Assembly (NCBI GenBank): GCA_034440635.1
Contig: JAOTON010001268.1
Coordinates: 1-64,000, forward strand
Source: Lepas anatifera
Taxonomy: Eukaryota > Arthropoda > Thecostraca > Lepadidae
Reading direction: 5' to 3'
Length of the DNA stretch: 64,000 bases
The notes below the pieces were generated by a model. The model saw nothing but the letters and a program-made list of their open reading frames with translations, did no database searches and had not been told where the DNA came from. A program made the position numbers and the translations under genes. Below, one piece after another: positions 36,518 to 49,803 of this stretch (position 1 is its first letter; every line of letters begins with the position of its first letter).

Positions 36518-37536
36518 CCCTCAGGGGACCGATCTTCACTTGCCGGATTCCTCCGGCAAGTAAAGATTGGAGCAACGGGGAGTGACGCGCCCGGGGCCCC
36601 AGTCAGCCCTGGGAGGCATGTCGACGCATCACCGCGGACACATCATGTCTGGCTCTCCGGCGGCCGCCGCCTCTTCCGATCTCGGTCGGTTAGAGTCGGC
36701 GTCTGTCGTCGGCGGCTGTGGTGATGGGGTCCGCGGTGGTGCTAATGACTGCCTTACAGGCCCTTTGTTACCTGGTCGGTAACCGTATTGGATCGGGTCA
36801 GTTCTGTCCTGCACCTCCCAGTATGTAGCTCCTGTTTGTTTTTGTTTTCTCTTTTTGTTGAGTATTTTTAGTTCCTGTCTTCTTTTTACGCTTTAGTTAT
36901 TGGTTTCACAGTTATTTGCCTTCTTCGGCATTTTATGGGTGTAAGGCGCCCACTCGAGGCCTATCTCGAGCCCCGGCGACGAGGTTGACGGAATCCTGGG
37001 GGGTTGAGGTCCCCCTCGGGCGGGTCAGTCCCGAGGGCTCCAACACGCCCCCTTTGGCCCAGATATCTCGATCTAACCGGGGGTAAGCCGTCCGTAGGCT
37101 GCCGCGGGCGGCCTAGCTACGCGGCAGTGTCTACGGGCACTGTCGCTCGGTCCAGCTGGGCAGGGGGGATTATGTTTCGGGCGTGCGGCGCGGCGCCCTT
37201 CGCGGTGGGGACTGTTATAGTTCTTGCCGGGCGCGACGCGGGTCGGGGTTTCGGAAACCGTCGATTTGCGAGACTCCGGCCTGTTGCGCGCGCCTGGTGG
37301 ACCGCAGTCTCCGCTGCGTGAGGGCTGCCGCGTTTTGCTTTGTCCCGACTCATGGCCCTGCCGGCCCACTGGGCTGATGGCGTCAAGGGGGTGGGTGCGT
37401 TCTGATCGGAGGGGTTGTGTGAGTATCTCTCGCCCCTCTTAGACGGGCGCACTTACCCCCGTAGGCACTGTACCAGCCCCTGGGCCCAGCTATTGACAGC
37501 TGGCAACCCGGGGGGCCGAAGGTAAATTCTTTTTCC
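36518..37536 (+). promoter_or_regulatory. Retrotransposon 5' UTR (putative internal promoter)
   Basis: GC-rich leader of about 1 kb between the target duplication and the first ATG of ORF1. Elements of this group start transcription at their first base from an internal promoter, so promoter function is expected, but no specific motif was identified. Long GC-rich frames on both strands at 37,004-37,452 are not considered genes. Confidence 0.5.
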
Positions 37537-39400
37537 ATGGCTGCACCTACTCCACGCACTTCCGGATTGACCTCAGACACTACGACCCCCGCTCCGAACT
37601 TGACCACCGCTGTTACTGCTCCTGATACCGCTGATACGATGGATCTTACTGTTGACCGACCCCATGCGCGAACGGCCACTGACCTGGAAACCCCTTTGAC
37701 TCTCGTCATACAGGTCAAGGATAGCTCAATGAAACTGAACCCATTCCAACTGCACGGCGCTCTCGAGGGCTACAAGCCCAAGCACACCTACCGATACAGA
37801 GACGGAAGGATCGAAGTGGAGATGGGGGACAAGCTGAGTTCCAGCAAGCTTCTGAATACCACCTTATTGCAAATCCGTACGGCGAACAGGATGCTGTCAG
37901 TCCCAGTCAGTGTGTCCCCACATTACACGAAGAATCACTCGCGGTGTCATCAGTTGTGCCCAACTACGTGACTCTACTGACGAGGATGTGCTCGCAGGGC
38001 TAAGAGACCAGGGAATCACTGAAGTGAAGAGAATGCTTAGGAGAGGGGATGACCAAGACATAGATACTGGCACCTTTTTGCTAACGTTCTCGGGAACGGC
38101 TCTTCCCAAGAAGGTGCGAGTCGGGTGGATATCCGTCAAAGTGTGTGCATTCGTGCCCACCCCTACTCGCTGTTTTAAGTGTCAGAAATTCGGCCACATC
38201 GCCAGCAGCTGTAAGGGCCAAGAGCGCTGCGGACGATGTTCTGCTACCGAACACAACTCTGCCAACTGTGATGCCAGCACACCCAAATGCGTAGGTTGCG
38301 GAGGTGACCACGAGGCATGGAGCCGATCCTGTCCCAGGCTGGCTGAGGCAAAGGAGGTACAGAAAAAGGTGTCACCTCCTCCCAAGGTAGCACCGACCCA
38401 GACACCCCAGGCCCCCAGGTTTGCTCCTGTCCCCACTAGCACGTCGTACAGAGACGCCCTGGTGGGAGGTCAGTCCGGCGTCCCATCAGCTGAAAACCCC
38501 ACACAGTCCGACACTGCACTCAACCTAGATTCCAACATATGCCAGCTAACAGACCTTTCCCTCCGTCAATTCCTCTCACTGATCTCTGATCTTCTGTCAC
38601 ACAGATCGGCTGAGTCCCGCACCACGTCGGTGGGCTGCTCGGAAACAGCGGAAAAAGCAACACAAACTCCACTCCCGGAGCGCCACGATGTTGCTGTGGG
38701 CACGGACCCCCTTGAATCTGAGGTCCCCAACACTGAGGCGGTCAGTCAGGCCGGCCCCCCAGACAGCGAGCACTCACAGGAAGTATCTGGCAAGCGAGCC
38801 CGAGAGGACTCGCCAACCCAGCCACATATTCCCCAAGGTCCGGCTACACCGTCTGCGACGACGGAGTGCTCCGTACCCACGCTCAGTAGAGCTGACCATC
38901 CTCAGGCAACCGAAGCCAGAGAATCGGTAAAAACACCAGCACAACGCGTTAAAGAAAGTAAAAACAAAGAACAACAACAAAATAAAAAGCGTAAACTCGT
39001 GACCACAACAACAATGGGGAAAGTAAACTCCCAAAACGACCAAGGTACAGGCATGCCCCCGCCACCAACCCCCTCTCCACGGCCGGAAATTCCAGCCGTC
39101 ACGAAGACACTGCCACGGTGTAGCCCTCAGACTGAGGAATTCTATCGCAGCTATCTGAGCGTTAACCCCACTCTACCTCAGCACAAACTAACAAACCCCC
39201 CAGACCAGAGGCAGAGCTGCGAACGAGGTCGCTCAAATTCGCTAACACTGGACCGCGGGGATAGGTACCGCTCCCAATCAAGAGAGCATGCAGGGCGCCC
39301 TATTTCAAGGGAAAGGCTGCAGGAGCGACGCACTAGTCACTCCCGCACAGAGATGCTGAGCGGAGGCGTGCCGTTTCAGGTGCCCAGTCACCAACAATGA
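37537..39400 (+). pseudogene. ORF1 (gag-like nucleic-acid-binding protein), frameshifted
   Basis: ORF1 proteins coat the retrotransposon RNA. ATG at 37,537 opens a frame that reads to 37,971. The continuation is one frame over, from about 37,910 to TGA at 39,398-39,400, so one base was gained or lost at about 37,910-37,935. After repair it would be about 620 residues. Three zinc knuckles sit in a row from 38,171: CX2CX4HX4C (CFKCQKFGHIASSC), CX2CX4HX4C (CGRCSATEHNSANC) and CX2CX3HX6C (CVGCGGDHEAWSRSC). The region upstream of the knuckles, with 'KPKHTYRYRDGRI', looks like the N-terminal RNA-recognition part of such proteins. The C-terminal part is P/S/T-rich and then R/S-rich. The stop overlaps the ORF2 start as ATGA. 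Confidence 0.88.
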
Positions 39401-42400
39401 ACATGACAAATATTAATTACGGAGTCCTTTTACTCACCACTTTCACTCTGATGACAACTTTCCTGCAGTGGAATATGCGAGGATTTAGAGCAAACACGAG
39501 TGACCTCCAGGCGCTGATAGCCGCCAAAACTCCCGTTGCAGTTGCACTACAAGAAACAAAATTAAAACAAAACCACACATGTAACATACACCATTAAAAA
39601 ACATATCGCTACGACGTTCCCACCACCTCTGTCGCCCACGGAGGAGTAGCCCTTCTTGTTCATTATAGTACACCCTCAATAGCATTCCACCTACAAACTG
39701 ATCTACAGGCAGTAGCAGCGACTGTCGACCTGCATGACATCAAATTAACAATTGCTTCTGTGTACATCCCTCCCGCTGAGGCGTTCCCCGTTGGTGCATT
39801 TGAGAATTTAGTGAGGGAGTTGCCGAGACACAATATCATTTTAGGCGATTTTAATGCATATAATACCGTTTGGGGCTGCCCACGCTCCAACCGACGTGGA
39901 AGACGCTTAGAGGATGTAGTTCTACGTAATGACCTGTGCATTCTTAACACTGGCAACCCCACTCACATTGCACTACCGTCAGGAGCAACATCCGCCATCG
40001 ATTTGTCACTTTGCTCTTCATCAGTAGGCGATCGTTTCAGTTGGCGCACCCACTCGAACCCGTGTGGGAGCGATCATTACCCGATCTGGCTCTGGTCCCA
40101 GACTCCTCATCCAGGATTGAGGACACCGCAGTGGAAACTTAAACGTGCAGACTGGGAGGGTTTCACAGCCGACTGTGTTTTCGATTTTACCCCGGACGAG
40201 GACGAAACAGCAACAACTTTTTACGATGCAATACACTCCCGATTAGTCGACACGGCTAATACCTATATCCCCAAAACAAGCTCACTCCCCCGCCGTATCC
40301 CTATACCGTGGTGGAGCGATGAATGTAAAAAAGCTATCACTGAACGACGACGATGTTTCAGAATGTTTTCAAGACGCCCAACAACAGACAACTTAATACG
40401 ATTCCGACGCGCCAAGGCTCTGGAGAAATGGATTGTTCAAGACGCAAAGCGAAGGTCGTGGAGAGCATACATCGACACCATAAATAGACTTACACCACTG
40501 AGTACAATCTGGCGCCGAGTACATCGCCTATCCGGCCGTGGTTCTGCTGCATTGCTACCAGTGCTCTCTGGTCCCAGTAGCAACATCACCAACCCTGTAG
40601 ATGTCGCAAATGCGTTCGGAAAGGCCTGGACCGCCCGATGGCAGTCGGGCTGTACCGACCTCAAGTTCAAACGGTACAAACAGCGGAAAGAGCGATTTCC
40701 AGTAAATTTTAGCTCAGCAGAACAATTGGAATTTAATGACCCTTTCTCTCTTGGAGAGCTTCGAATGGCACTCTCACGGGCGAGCAGCACAGCCGCCGGT
40801 CCAGATACCATACATATTGACATGATAAGGCACCTCAATGAAAGGTCGCTCGTTGCACTGCTGGCTTTCTTCAACTCGCTCTGGATCTCGCACGATTTTC
40901 CTAGTTCATGGAGAGAGGCCACTATCATTCCAGTTTTAAAACCTGACAAGGACGGCAACGACCCCCTACATTACAGACCCATTGCCCTGACCTCAAGTGT
41001 ATGTAAACTAATGGAACGCATGGTAAACGCACGCCTGGTGTGGTATTTGGAAACCTCCGGTTTTTTCTCAAATGATCAGTCTGGGTTCCGTGCAGGGCGG
41101 TGCACAATGGATCACCTCGTTTCGCTAGACACCTCAGTCCGTCGTTCGTTGTCTTCCAAGCAATATGTCTTCGCCGTCTTTCTCGACATTGAAAAGGCCT
41201 ACGACACGGCCTGGCGACACGCAATTCTAGAGAAAACCAGACAAGCCGGTGTTAAAGGTCACATGGGTTACTTCATTGACAATTTTATGAAGGAACGGAA
41301 TTTCAGAGTGAGGGTGGGCAACTCCTTGTCAGACAGCTTCTGTCAGGAGGGTGGCGTAGTCCAGGGTTGGGTTTTAAGCGTGACCTTGTTCGGGATTTTA
41401 ATCAATGACATCTGCAGCGTTTTACCACCGACAGTCGAGAGATCCCTGTTTGTAGATGACTGCGGTGTGGGTCAGCACCTCCACGTCTGTTTCAGCCCAA
41501 AGACAACTTCAGATATGCCTTGACCAGCTATCTGAGTGGAGTATGAGAAACGGTTTTAAGTTTTTGACCGAGAAAATTGTGTGTGTGCACTTTTGCCGCC
41601 GCCGCTCATGCCCTGATATTAGCCTTCGACTGTACGGCAGGAGAGTGCTTGTCGTAATGCAGACAATATTTCTAGGGATGACACTGGACAAACGCCTTAC
41701 ATACGCCACTCACATATCACTGCTCCGAGACAAGTGTTTTAAATGTATGAATATTCTAAAAGTAACATTCCGCACATCATATGGAGCTGACAGAACCACC
41801 TTTCTCCGGCTGTATCGCGCCCTCATTCGATCGGTTTTAGATTATGGATCGCCTATATATGACAGTGCCCTGAACAGCGTGAAACAGCCCCTGGACGCTA
41901 TCCACCATGCGTGTGTGCGTGTCGCGACAGGTGCATTCCGCACCTCCCGTAGAGCCAGCCTACTGGTGGATGCAGACGAGCCTCCTCTGGACCTGAGAAA
42001 AAAGCGCCTTAGCCTTATGTATGCCGCCAATATTAGGCAATACCCAGAGCACCCAGCATTTAAGTGGATATTTGAGCCTTCCCTAATACAATCATTTTCA
42101 GATGGACGGGTCAGCTCCTCTAAAGCGCTATGCATGCGGATCTCAGAGTGGATACAAGAATCAAACATAGACTTCAGCGCGATAGCAAAGAAGCGCCCCC
42201 AACGTCCCGAGCCTTGGCGACTTGCCCCTGTCGAGTGCGACACAAACCTGCTACGTTTCAATAAAACCACAACATCACCTGCAGAGCTGTAACAACTAGC
42301 ACTGGAATTAATTGATACATATGCACGATACGCTATCTACTACACTGATGGCTCTAAAGGGTCGGATGGAGCCGGATGCGCCTTCACAGGCATGGGATCG

Positions 42401-44389
42401 TGCCAGAGTTTTAGCCTCTCACGAGCAGTCTCTGTTTTTACTACAGAACTTTACGCAATCTTCAGAGTTTTACGACACTTACGCCACGGCTCTGAGACCC
42501 GAGTTCTCATAGTGACAGACTCTGCCAGCTCGTTTGGCAGCACTTCAGTCGCACCAACCAGCATCATCCTGGCTTGTTCCAGCGATCAGAAGGCTATTGA
42601 CAGCTCTTTTTACGCGAGATATGACGATCAGATTCCTCTGGGTTCCAAGCCATGTTGGGGTGCCTGGAAACGAGAGGGCAGACGAAGCTGCTAAAGCAGC
42701 ATGCGCGCAGCCTCCGATGCATCGATTTAAAGTTCCCGCCAGTGACTTGAAAGCCGAATTTAACGAGCTCTTGAGAGTGGAATGGCAGACAATATGGGAA
42801 GTAGAACCTCGCTGCACACTTAACCCTATTTCCGTCGGGCTCCCGGCTACCCCTATTTCCGGCAGGGGGCAATATCGGCCCCCTAAGATCTCGTAATCTA
42901 ACCGGCCGATTTTGAAAATTAGTGCCATAGATTCCTCTGCTGCTAAACTTTATTTTGAAAAAGAAATTTCAAATTTTTATTTTTAGGAGAGGTCGTGCAA
43001 AATATACAATTTTTGTGTATTTTTAGATTTTCCATAACCCTTGTCTCTGTTGTACGATTTTCACAAAACTAGTTCAGATTTACAAATAATTGACCCAAAA
43101 TTTTCATATACTCGAGTTACGCAAAATTCGAAATTCAATGGCAGTTCCAGGACCAGGACTATGAGGGGAAATATATACAACCTAAAAGTTTTTGTTACGC
43201 GGATTAGAAGCCGTCATATACTGCTTGGCATCTTTGACACATAAATAAATGAGAAAAAAGTGAAAACTCATCAGGGGCGGATGCAGTAAGGTAAAACAGT
43301 GGGGTAAAATACATACCAACAATATGCGAATGGTATGCATGAGTATATTAGTCCCTCGACTAGTTGGAATTTAATTTCTGATAATTTTTACCCTCCCATA
43401 GCAGCTCTGGGAAAGGGGTGACATAGGCGGATCAAGGACTCGTCGTGGGGGTGGGGGTGATTGGAAACACATTTTCAATATACAACGATATTGAGTCGCG
43501 GCGGTGATACTGGCTGGGAATATACATTTTGAAAATGTGTAGTGACTGGACACGCCTCTGGTAATCTAGAATTGGGTTATAACTATTTTGAATTTTCATA
43601 TACCCAATTGTATTCGCCCTGACACGGCTGTAAGCAGTCTTCTCACTTACTAACGTTTAGTCCTTCTTGATAACATTCCCCCATTTTGAACTGCTGTAAC
43701 CGCCCTGATGAATACAAATAGTGACAATTGTGAATGCACTATCATCTCACATAAAAATGATATAATAAAACCATATAACTGGTATCAGGATCAGAGAGAC
43801 GGCTTCCTTTACAAAAACCCATCGCATACGATAATACTTGGTTTGTGGATAGAACCTCCCAAAACCCAGCCATAGCTCCGCCCTGGTAAATATATAATCT
43901 TGAAAATTTCGAAAACCTGCCTGTACTAGTTTTGGAAAAGTCGGAAGTTTCAAGTTCTATCGCAAGCCGTTTTGGAGATATTCTTGAAAACCTGAAGGGG
44001 GCAATTAGCCCCCCTGCCGAAATAGGGTTAAACGTCTTCGGCTAAGGATAGGGAAATGGGAATCCAGTAGTCGGCGGAGCAGAGGAGAGGAGGTGTCGTT
44101 GATCAGGTTACGAATATGGCACACATACGCAACACATGATCATTATCTGACTGGCTCCGACCCAAATATTTGCTCTTACTGTAGAAACCGGCTGACCCTC
44201 GAACATGTGCTCGATGCTGTAGCTGGCTGTGAACAGATTTGTAGAATCCGCAGCAGATTCTTCCCATCAACACCGTTGGCTAACTTGCTCGGTGACACTG
44301 CAGCTGTAGACATCCGTAGTGTCCTACAGTTTTTAAAGGAAATCAAGTTCCAGATTATATATAACCCACGCCAAACCAGCCGTACCTAA
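39397..44389 (+). pseudogene. ORF2 (endonuclease / reverse transcriptase / RNase H), broken
   Basis: This was the enzyme for target-primed reverse transcription. Start ATG at 39,397. Endonuclease motifs: FLQWNMRGFRAN, LQETKLKQ, ILGDFNAYNTVWG and SDHYPIW. RT motifs: QSGFRAGRCTMDHL, VFLDIEKAYDTAW, GGVVQGWVLSV and SLFVDD. RNase H motifs: YYTDGSKGSDGAG, TTELYAI, VTDSASS and HVGVPGNERADEAAK. A C-terminal CSYCRNRLTLEHVLDAVAGC follows. Lesions: TAA at 39,595-39,597; frameshift just after the VDD motif (about 41,456-41,500); TAA at 42,290-42,292; frameshift at about 42,530; and the TTAA insertion at 42,824. The insertion site falls in an open frame, and removing the insert with one TTAA restores in-frame reading into the C-terminal region. 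Motif QGW has W where S is usual in this class. Confidence 0.9.
42824..44027. mobile_element. TTAA-flanked piggyBac-like MITE (element P) in RNase H region
   Basis: A 1204-bp insertion flanked by TTAA at 42,820-42,823 and 44,028-44,031. The ends CCCTATTTCCG (left) and CCCTATTTCGG (right, inverted) match the CCY start and TTAA target of piggyBac elements. The right end has one tip and a GGGGGC...GCCCCC hairpin. The left end has a second tip CCCTATTTCCGGCAGGGGGC at 42,851, 27 bp inside the first, followed by a hairpin and 'ccctaagatctcg'. The AT-rich interior has no transposase ORF. It includes a 12-bp perfect inverted repeat (ACACATTTTCAA, about 43,467 and 43,530). Unlike the other TTAA elements here it is not rich in GGTCA. 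Confidence 0.87.
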
Positions 44390-44790
44390 AAACCTACTGC
44401 TCTATCATTAACTAGCTGCATGTAGACACGCTGGGCAACCCAACCCACTACATGTTTTTCGCCATAACTCAACCAGTGATCCACTGGAACTGATTTAACC
44501 CTAAAACGATGGGCACATATAGCCTCAGCAGCTGACGTGCCCGAAAACCCCAATTATCATCATCATCTGCTTTGTAGAACGTTTTACTAAGGCAAATGCA
44601 TTGTGAAATCATTCTAAACTCGACATTTTATGGGTCGTTTTGGAAGACAAATACCTGATTTATTGGCAAAGTTTTTAATACTGGAGATAAAGGGATTTTC
44701 TGGCGCCGCGGTGACGTCACAACATGGCGGCTCGCGACCAGGGGCTGCTAAACTGGCATTTGATTTTTGAAAACATGAGCCTATGTATGA

Positions 44791-45866
<1,076 letters not shown>

Positions 45867-48800
45867 CATTTGTTTTCCATGACTTATGGGGACATCGTTA
45901 GTTTACACAATGGACTTATGGGGACCACCGGTCACTAGCGAGGACCGGAGCCCGGTCCTCGGTTTTTAAACCAATCAGAAGCCTTGCTTGGCACCTCAGC
46001 GGTCACGTGACTCTATTTCAAGGTGGTCCCACATTTTCATGGTTGACGAGGTTTTTCTTGCTCAGTGTGTAAAAAGTGTGTTATCGGACATCGTGTCATA
46101 CGTGTGTGAATCATCGGGTAGAAATAGAGATGGGTATTTACCTTGCTAGCTTCCTCATATGGCATATTTAATTTTTCCTTTTAAATATAGAATTCATACA
46201 TACTGGCCTTTTTTATATTTAACTTTTCTCTTTTTAATATTAGTTTCCGTGACCACAAATGTATTCAGTAATATTTATTAATATTGAGTAAACCAGTTGC
46301 TCGCGGATGTGAACAATGCTTTCCATCACTATTGACATCCGCTTGTTTTGATTTTGCCGAAGGTATTTTGCTTGAACCGGTCCGGAGTTTTTGGATGTTT
46401 TTGATTAGGCTTTCAGCCTAATCTCTGCCATTTCATATTTTATTCAATCTATAAACATAATATCAGAAGGAATGTATTTTCCAAGATTATGGGTCAAGTG
46501 CTTTCTTCGAGGTTTGAATAGTGCGCCACTTCAGTCTTATTGGACATTGCAACTTTTGATACATTTAACCACCTCATGTATGTTAATTTTTGCTGTAGCT
46601 ACACATATGACTAGACCTACTGGTGGATCCAGGAGGCCCAACAAACCCTGGATCCCCACCCGAGGTCCGAATTAGTGTCTGCCCCCCCAGGGTCCATGGG
46701 TAGAGATCCCAGGGGTTTGGGGGGTTCAGGACCCCTGGATTTTGGGTCTCCCATGGTGTTTGTATAGGGCCTGTATTGCTGTGTTGGTGTTAACCCACCC
46801 AGGACCCCCCTGAATCGAGAAGAGATTTCCAGCCTTACCCGGGTCAGTAGGTACCTACATGCATTTCAAAAATGGTCAGCTCTCTTAAGGCAATTCAGGG
46901 AAAGACTGAATGCAGTTTTGTACTAAAGAAAATTTTAATTTTTAGATTTTTGAATATTGAAAGCTTGTGGAGGGGGGGCAACGGAACTCAACATGGGGGA
47001 AAACGAATGTTTTTTTTTAAATCGAGGGGCAAAGGGGGACTTTGGAGCATGGAGGGCTGGAGGGAGCCAATTGCCCCCTGGATCTGCCAGTGTAGGCGGC
47101 TACAAATCCCTGCAATACTTCACATTTTAAGCAAATAAAATGTAGGAAAACAGACACATGATAACTGGCAGTTCACAGCTAATATTCTGGTTCAAATCAT
47201 TCCACTCAAGCATTGCACATGCACATATGAAATTGGAAAGCTTTTGAAGCCTGAAAAATTTGGAATAGCTCCGTAAGCCAAAACATATTCTCAATGGAAA
47301 TTGGGGTTTAATTACCAATCTTAAAGTAGTTCTGATAGTGCTGAATCCTTGTTTGTCAGGCAAGGCCTTCCAGGAAAAAATACCAAATGCTCTCCACCAA
47401 GACACATCTTTTAGCAGGATTAGGTCCAGAATTTTATATTTCTGTTGAGCCAGCATGATTTAATCCATTGAGACACTAGGAAATAATGCAATACAAATAT
47501 CTGCTTGAGCATGGCCGTTTAAAGCTTATACAATCACTTCTTTAAGAGTAAAGCACAAATATCCCATAATCATGTGACTGACTGAAAAAAATCACTCGGA
47601 CATACACCAGCTATTATGATTTCTCCACGTTTACCAGGCTGCTATCAGCCAACAATTATACTCGCAGATTATCCCTTAAGTCAACTGGTCGCAATTGCAA
47701 CACAATAGCGCAAGTCAATACTTGATGCTGTCAACTTAAAAAGTTGAAATAAGGTTCATGAATCCACATAATATGCTTAGTTTACTATTTAACTACTTAA
47801 ACAATAAGCCATTGGCTTTGCAATGGTAAAATTGTGCACATGCCAAATAACAAATTATACAACTGAATATAGCCCCACCAATCCTTCACAATTCAATCAA
47901 ATCCTTCAAAATTAGTTTCCTTCAAGGATCTTCACCTTCAAGAAAACCAATTTTTCCTGTCGGCCCCGCTGCTGCTACGTTTCTATAGTAAGGAACAGCA
48001 AACCTTTTAGTCAGATCAGTTCCTTCAAAAACACTAGGGCTGGGGTGATGGATGGGGGCAGGTTCTATAAGATATTACTGACACCTGCACAATCCTACAC
48101 TTGTTTTGAAATCCTACACATGAAATGTCAAATGAAATTAATTCAAGCAATGAAATCTCAATTTTGTCCAGATTTCCTTCAGCCTTTGAGAGTGAATATC
48201 ACATTAACCTGTCAAGGCAAAATGTACAACACACTGTCTCAAACCTCACTTTAAATTCAATGTCTTCCAAAAGACCAATTTACAGGCCAAAAACAACCAT
48301 GCCATCTTTGAGTTTAATTTTGAAGCCATACACTTTTAAGGTCATATAAAATCCATTCAAGCAATATCATCCCAATTTTGGGCAGTTTACCTTCAGCGTC
48401 TGAGTCTGCATGTCATATTATCCTGTGAAGGGAAAATGTGCAACACCCTGCCTCAAACCTTAAATTCAATGCCTCGTAGAAGTCATTGGCTGTGCAAAAA
48501 TTATCATCATTTAAAGCTATGGTTAAGTATTTTCACAACCCATTGATTTTGCACAGCTTTCTACCACATTTCATCAGCCAGAGGTTGGCAATTTTGCCAT
48601 GTTTGGGTGTTTTGGGGACCCAAACGTGTACTCCAAAATTTATACTAGATAAAATGGAAAATATATTCTCCTAATCCCATGATTTGACCTTTGCTGCTAC
48701 TCTTCTCCAAACCCAGAAATATTCCACATATCAATTGTGTTCTAGGGAGCTTTCAATGCATTCATGTGATGCTTCACCAGGGTCTATCCAGCAGTGTGTG

Positions 48801-49132
48801 AAAATACCTTGGAAGCATGTAGCAAAGTACAGGTCAACTGGCTTTTATGTTCCCCCAAATTTATTCTCCAATGGGACCCAATCTGAAAACAAAAATGCTA
48901 ACCCTCATCTACGAATGAAAGGTACCTTACTATCAACGTGCGCGTCTTGCCAATTGCTCACTTGCCCACTTTATGAAAAACGGTGAAGATGCCAGGTTTC
49001 ATTTGGCTAAAGGGACTCAAAATTATTAGCCTCCTTGCCAAAAACAGAGTCTTCAGTTTGGCGTTTTCTTGGCTGAAAGAACACGCTGCTTCGATGTGGT
49101 TACTACCCACAAGGCCAAAGGTTTTATCGCCT
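45867..49132. other. Mostly AT-rich, unassigned sequence
   Basis: No exon or known element recognised over more than 3 kb. A GGATCC-type repeat fragment lies at about 46,620-46,850 ('ggtggatccagg', 'ccctggatcccc'). The 47.1-48.6 kb part looks unique and AT-rich. Open frames are short (up to 109 codons) and without motifs. It could be intron or intergenic DNA. Confidence 0.5.
48125..48500. repeat. Diverged two-copy tandem duplication (~214 bp)
   Basis: 'attcaagcaat' at 48,141 and 48,355 starts two diverged copies that share 'ccttcag', 'tgagagtgaatatcacatta' or 'tgagtctgcatgtcatatta', 'aaaatgtacaacac' or 'aaaatgtgcaacac', and 'ttaaattcaatg'. No function inferred. Confidence 0.65.
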
Positions 49133-49143
49133 TGGCCAAAGGT

Positions 49144-49803
49144 AGGCACGGATCCAGGCAGACGGTTGGGGAGGAGGAGGCAAAGTGGCCGAAAATCAGG
49201 AGAAACATATGGGCAAGGACGTTGGAACTGGGCGGCAGGGGGCAGCTGCCCCCCCAACTTGAATGATTCTTAACCATTAACCCAATGGCGTTGACTGGAA
49301 AGAAATAACCGGAAAATGACCGTTGCCCCCCCCAACTTGAACAGAGTTCCAAAGCCCCTGCATATAGGGTTTTAAGAAAATCGAGGAGCAAAGTGGTGGC
49401 AACGGATCAGTTACGTTGGAACCGGGGGGGGCAGGGGCAGCTGCCCCCAACTTGCATGATTCTTAACCATTAACCCTATGGCGTTGACTGGAAAGAAATA
49501 ACCTGAAAATGACCGTTGCCCCCCCTCCAACTTGAACATAGTTCCAAAGCCCCTGCATATAGGGTTTTAAGAAAATCGAGGAGCAAAGTGGTGGCAACGG
49601 ATCAGTTACGTTGGAACCTGGGGGGGGTGCAGGGGGCAGCTGCCCCCAACTTGCATGATTCTTAACCATTAACCCTATGGCGTTGACTGGAAAGAAATGA
49701 CTTGAAAATGCCCGCTGCCCCCAACTTGGAACATAGTTCCAACGCCCCTGCAACGGATGGTTTGGGGAGGGGAAATTGCCCCGTTTGCCCCTGGATCCGC
49801 CAG
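49144..49803. mobile_element. GGATCC-tipped DNA element with 11-bp target duplication
   Basis: Ends are AGGCACGGATCCAGG (left) and the complement of CTGGCGGATCCAGGGGC (right), flanked by TGGCCAAAGGT at 49,133-49,143 and 49,804-49,814. An 11-bp duplication would fit Mutator-like elements (usual range 9-11 bp), but part of this word also occurs nearby at about 49,112, so it could be partly fortuitous. The interior is a ~195-bp tandem repeat. No transposase. Confidence 0.55.
49212..49750. repeat. ~195-bp tandem repeat, about 2.7 copies
   Basis: 'gttggaac' starts at 49,221, 49,415 and 49,610, so the period is 194-195 bp. Each copy holds 'gcagctgccccc', 'ttaaccctatggcgttgac', 'ggaaagaaat' and 'gaaaatcgaggagcaaagtg'. 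The third copy is truncated. The word around 'tatggcgttgac' and 'ggaaagaaat' also occurs, inverted, at about 29,648-29,674. Confidence 0.85.

Larger units (their letters stand above)
36518..44566 (+). mobile_element. Full-length but inactive I-clade non-LTR retrotransposon
   Basis: The element is bounded by a 15-bp direct repeat TCTGCTTTGTAGAAC (36,503-36,517 and 44,566-44,580), with one base of ambiguity at the 3' junction. It ends in an (ATC)n tail, 'attatcatcatcatc'. Order: GC-rich 5' UTR (36,518-37,536, starting with a hairpin CTTGCCGGA/TCCGGCAAG), gag-like ORF1, then ORF2 with AP endonuclease, reverse transcriptase, RNase H and a C-terminal cysteine/histidine region, then a short 3' UTR. 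RNase H downstream of RT places it in the I group, not the Jockey clade proper. It is about 6.84 kb without the TTAA insertion at 42,824-44,027. Three frameshifts and two nonsense codons make it inactive. Confidence 0.9.
35880..44790. mobile_element. Foldback (TIR) element split by an I-clade retrotransposon
   Basis: The left arm (about 35,880-36,180) and right arm (36,485-36,517 continued at 44,581-44,790) are inverted copies. Both contain 'gccatgttgtgacgtcacc' followed by 'ggcgccagaaaatcc', then 'cgagtttaga', 'atttgcc' and 'caaagcagag'. Without the retrotransposon and one copy of its target duplication it would be about 0.83 kb. The outer ends are not sharply defined and no target duplication was identified. 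Each arm carries a perfect CRE palindrome TGACGTCA, in the right arm next to 'aacatggcggc'. Confidence 0.65.

Noticed and set aside
37004..37452. Several GC-rich frames of 70-111 codons
   Set aside because: They lie in the 5' UTR of the retrotransposon on both strands; the true ORF1 starts at 37,537.
40437..42928. Minus-strand frames of 100-173 codons inside the retrotransposon
   Set aside because: They are shadows of the plus-strand reverse transcriptase and RNase H frames.
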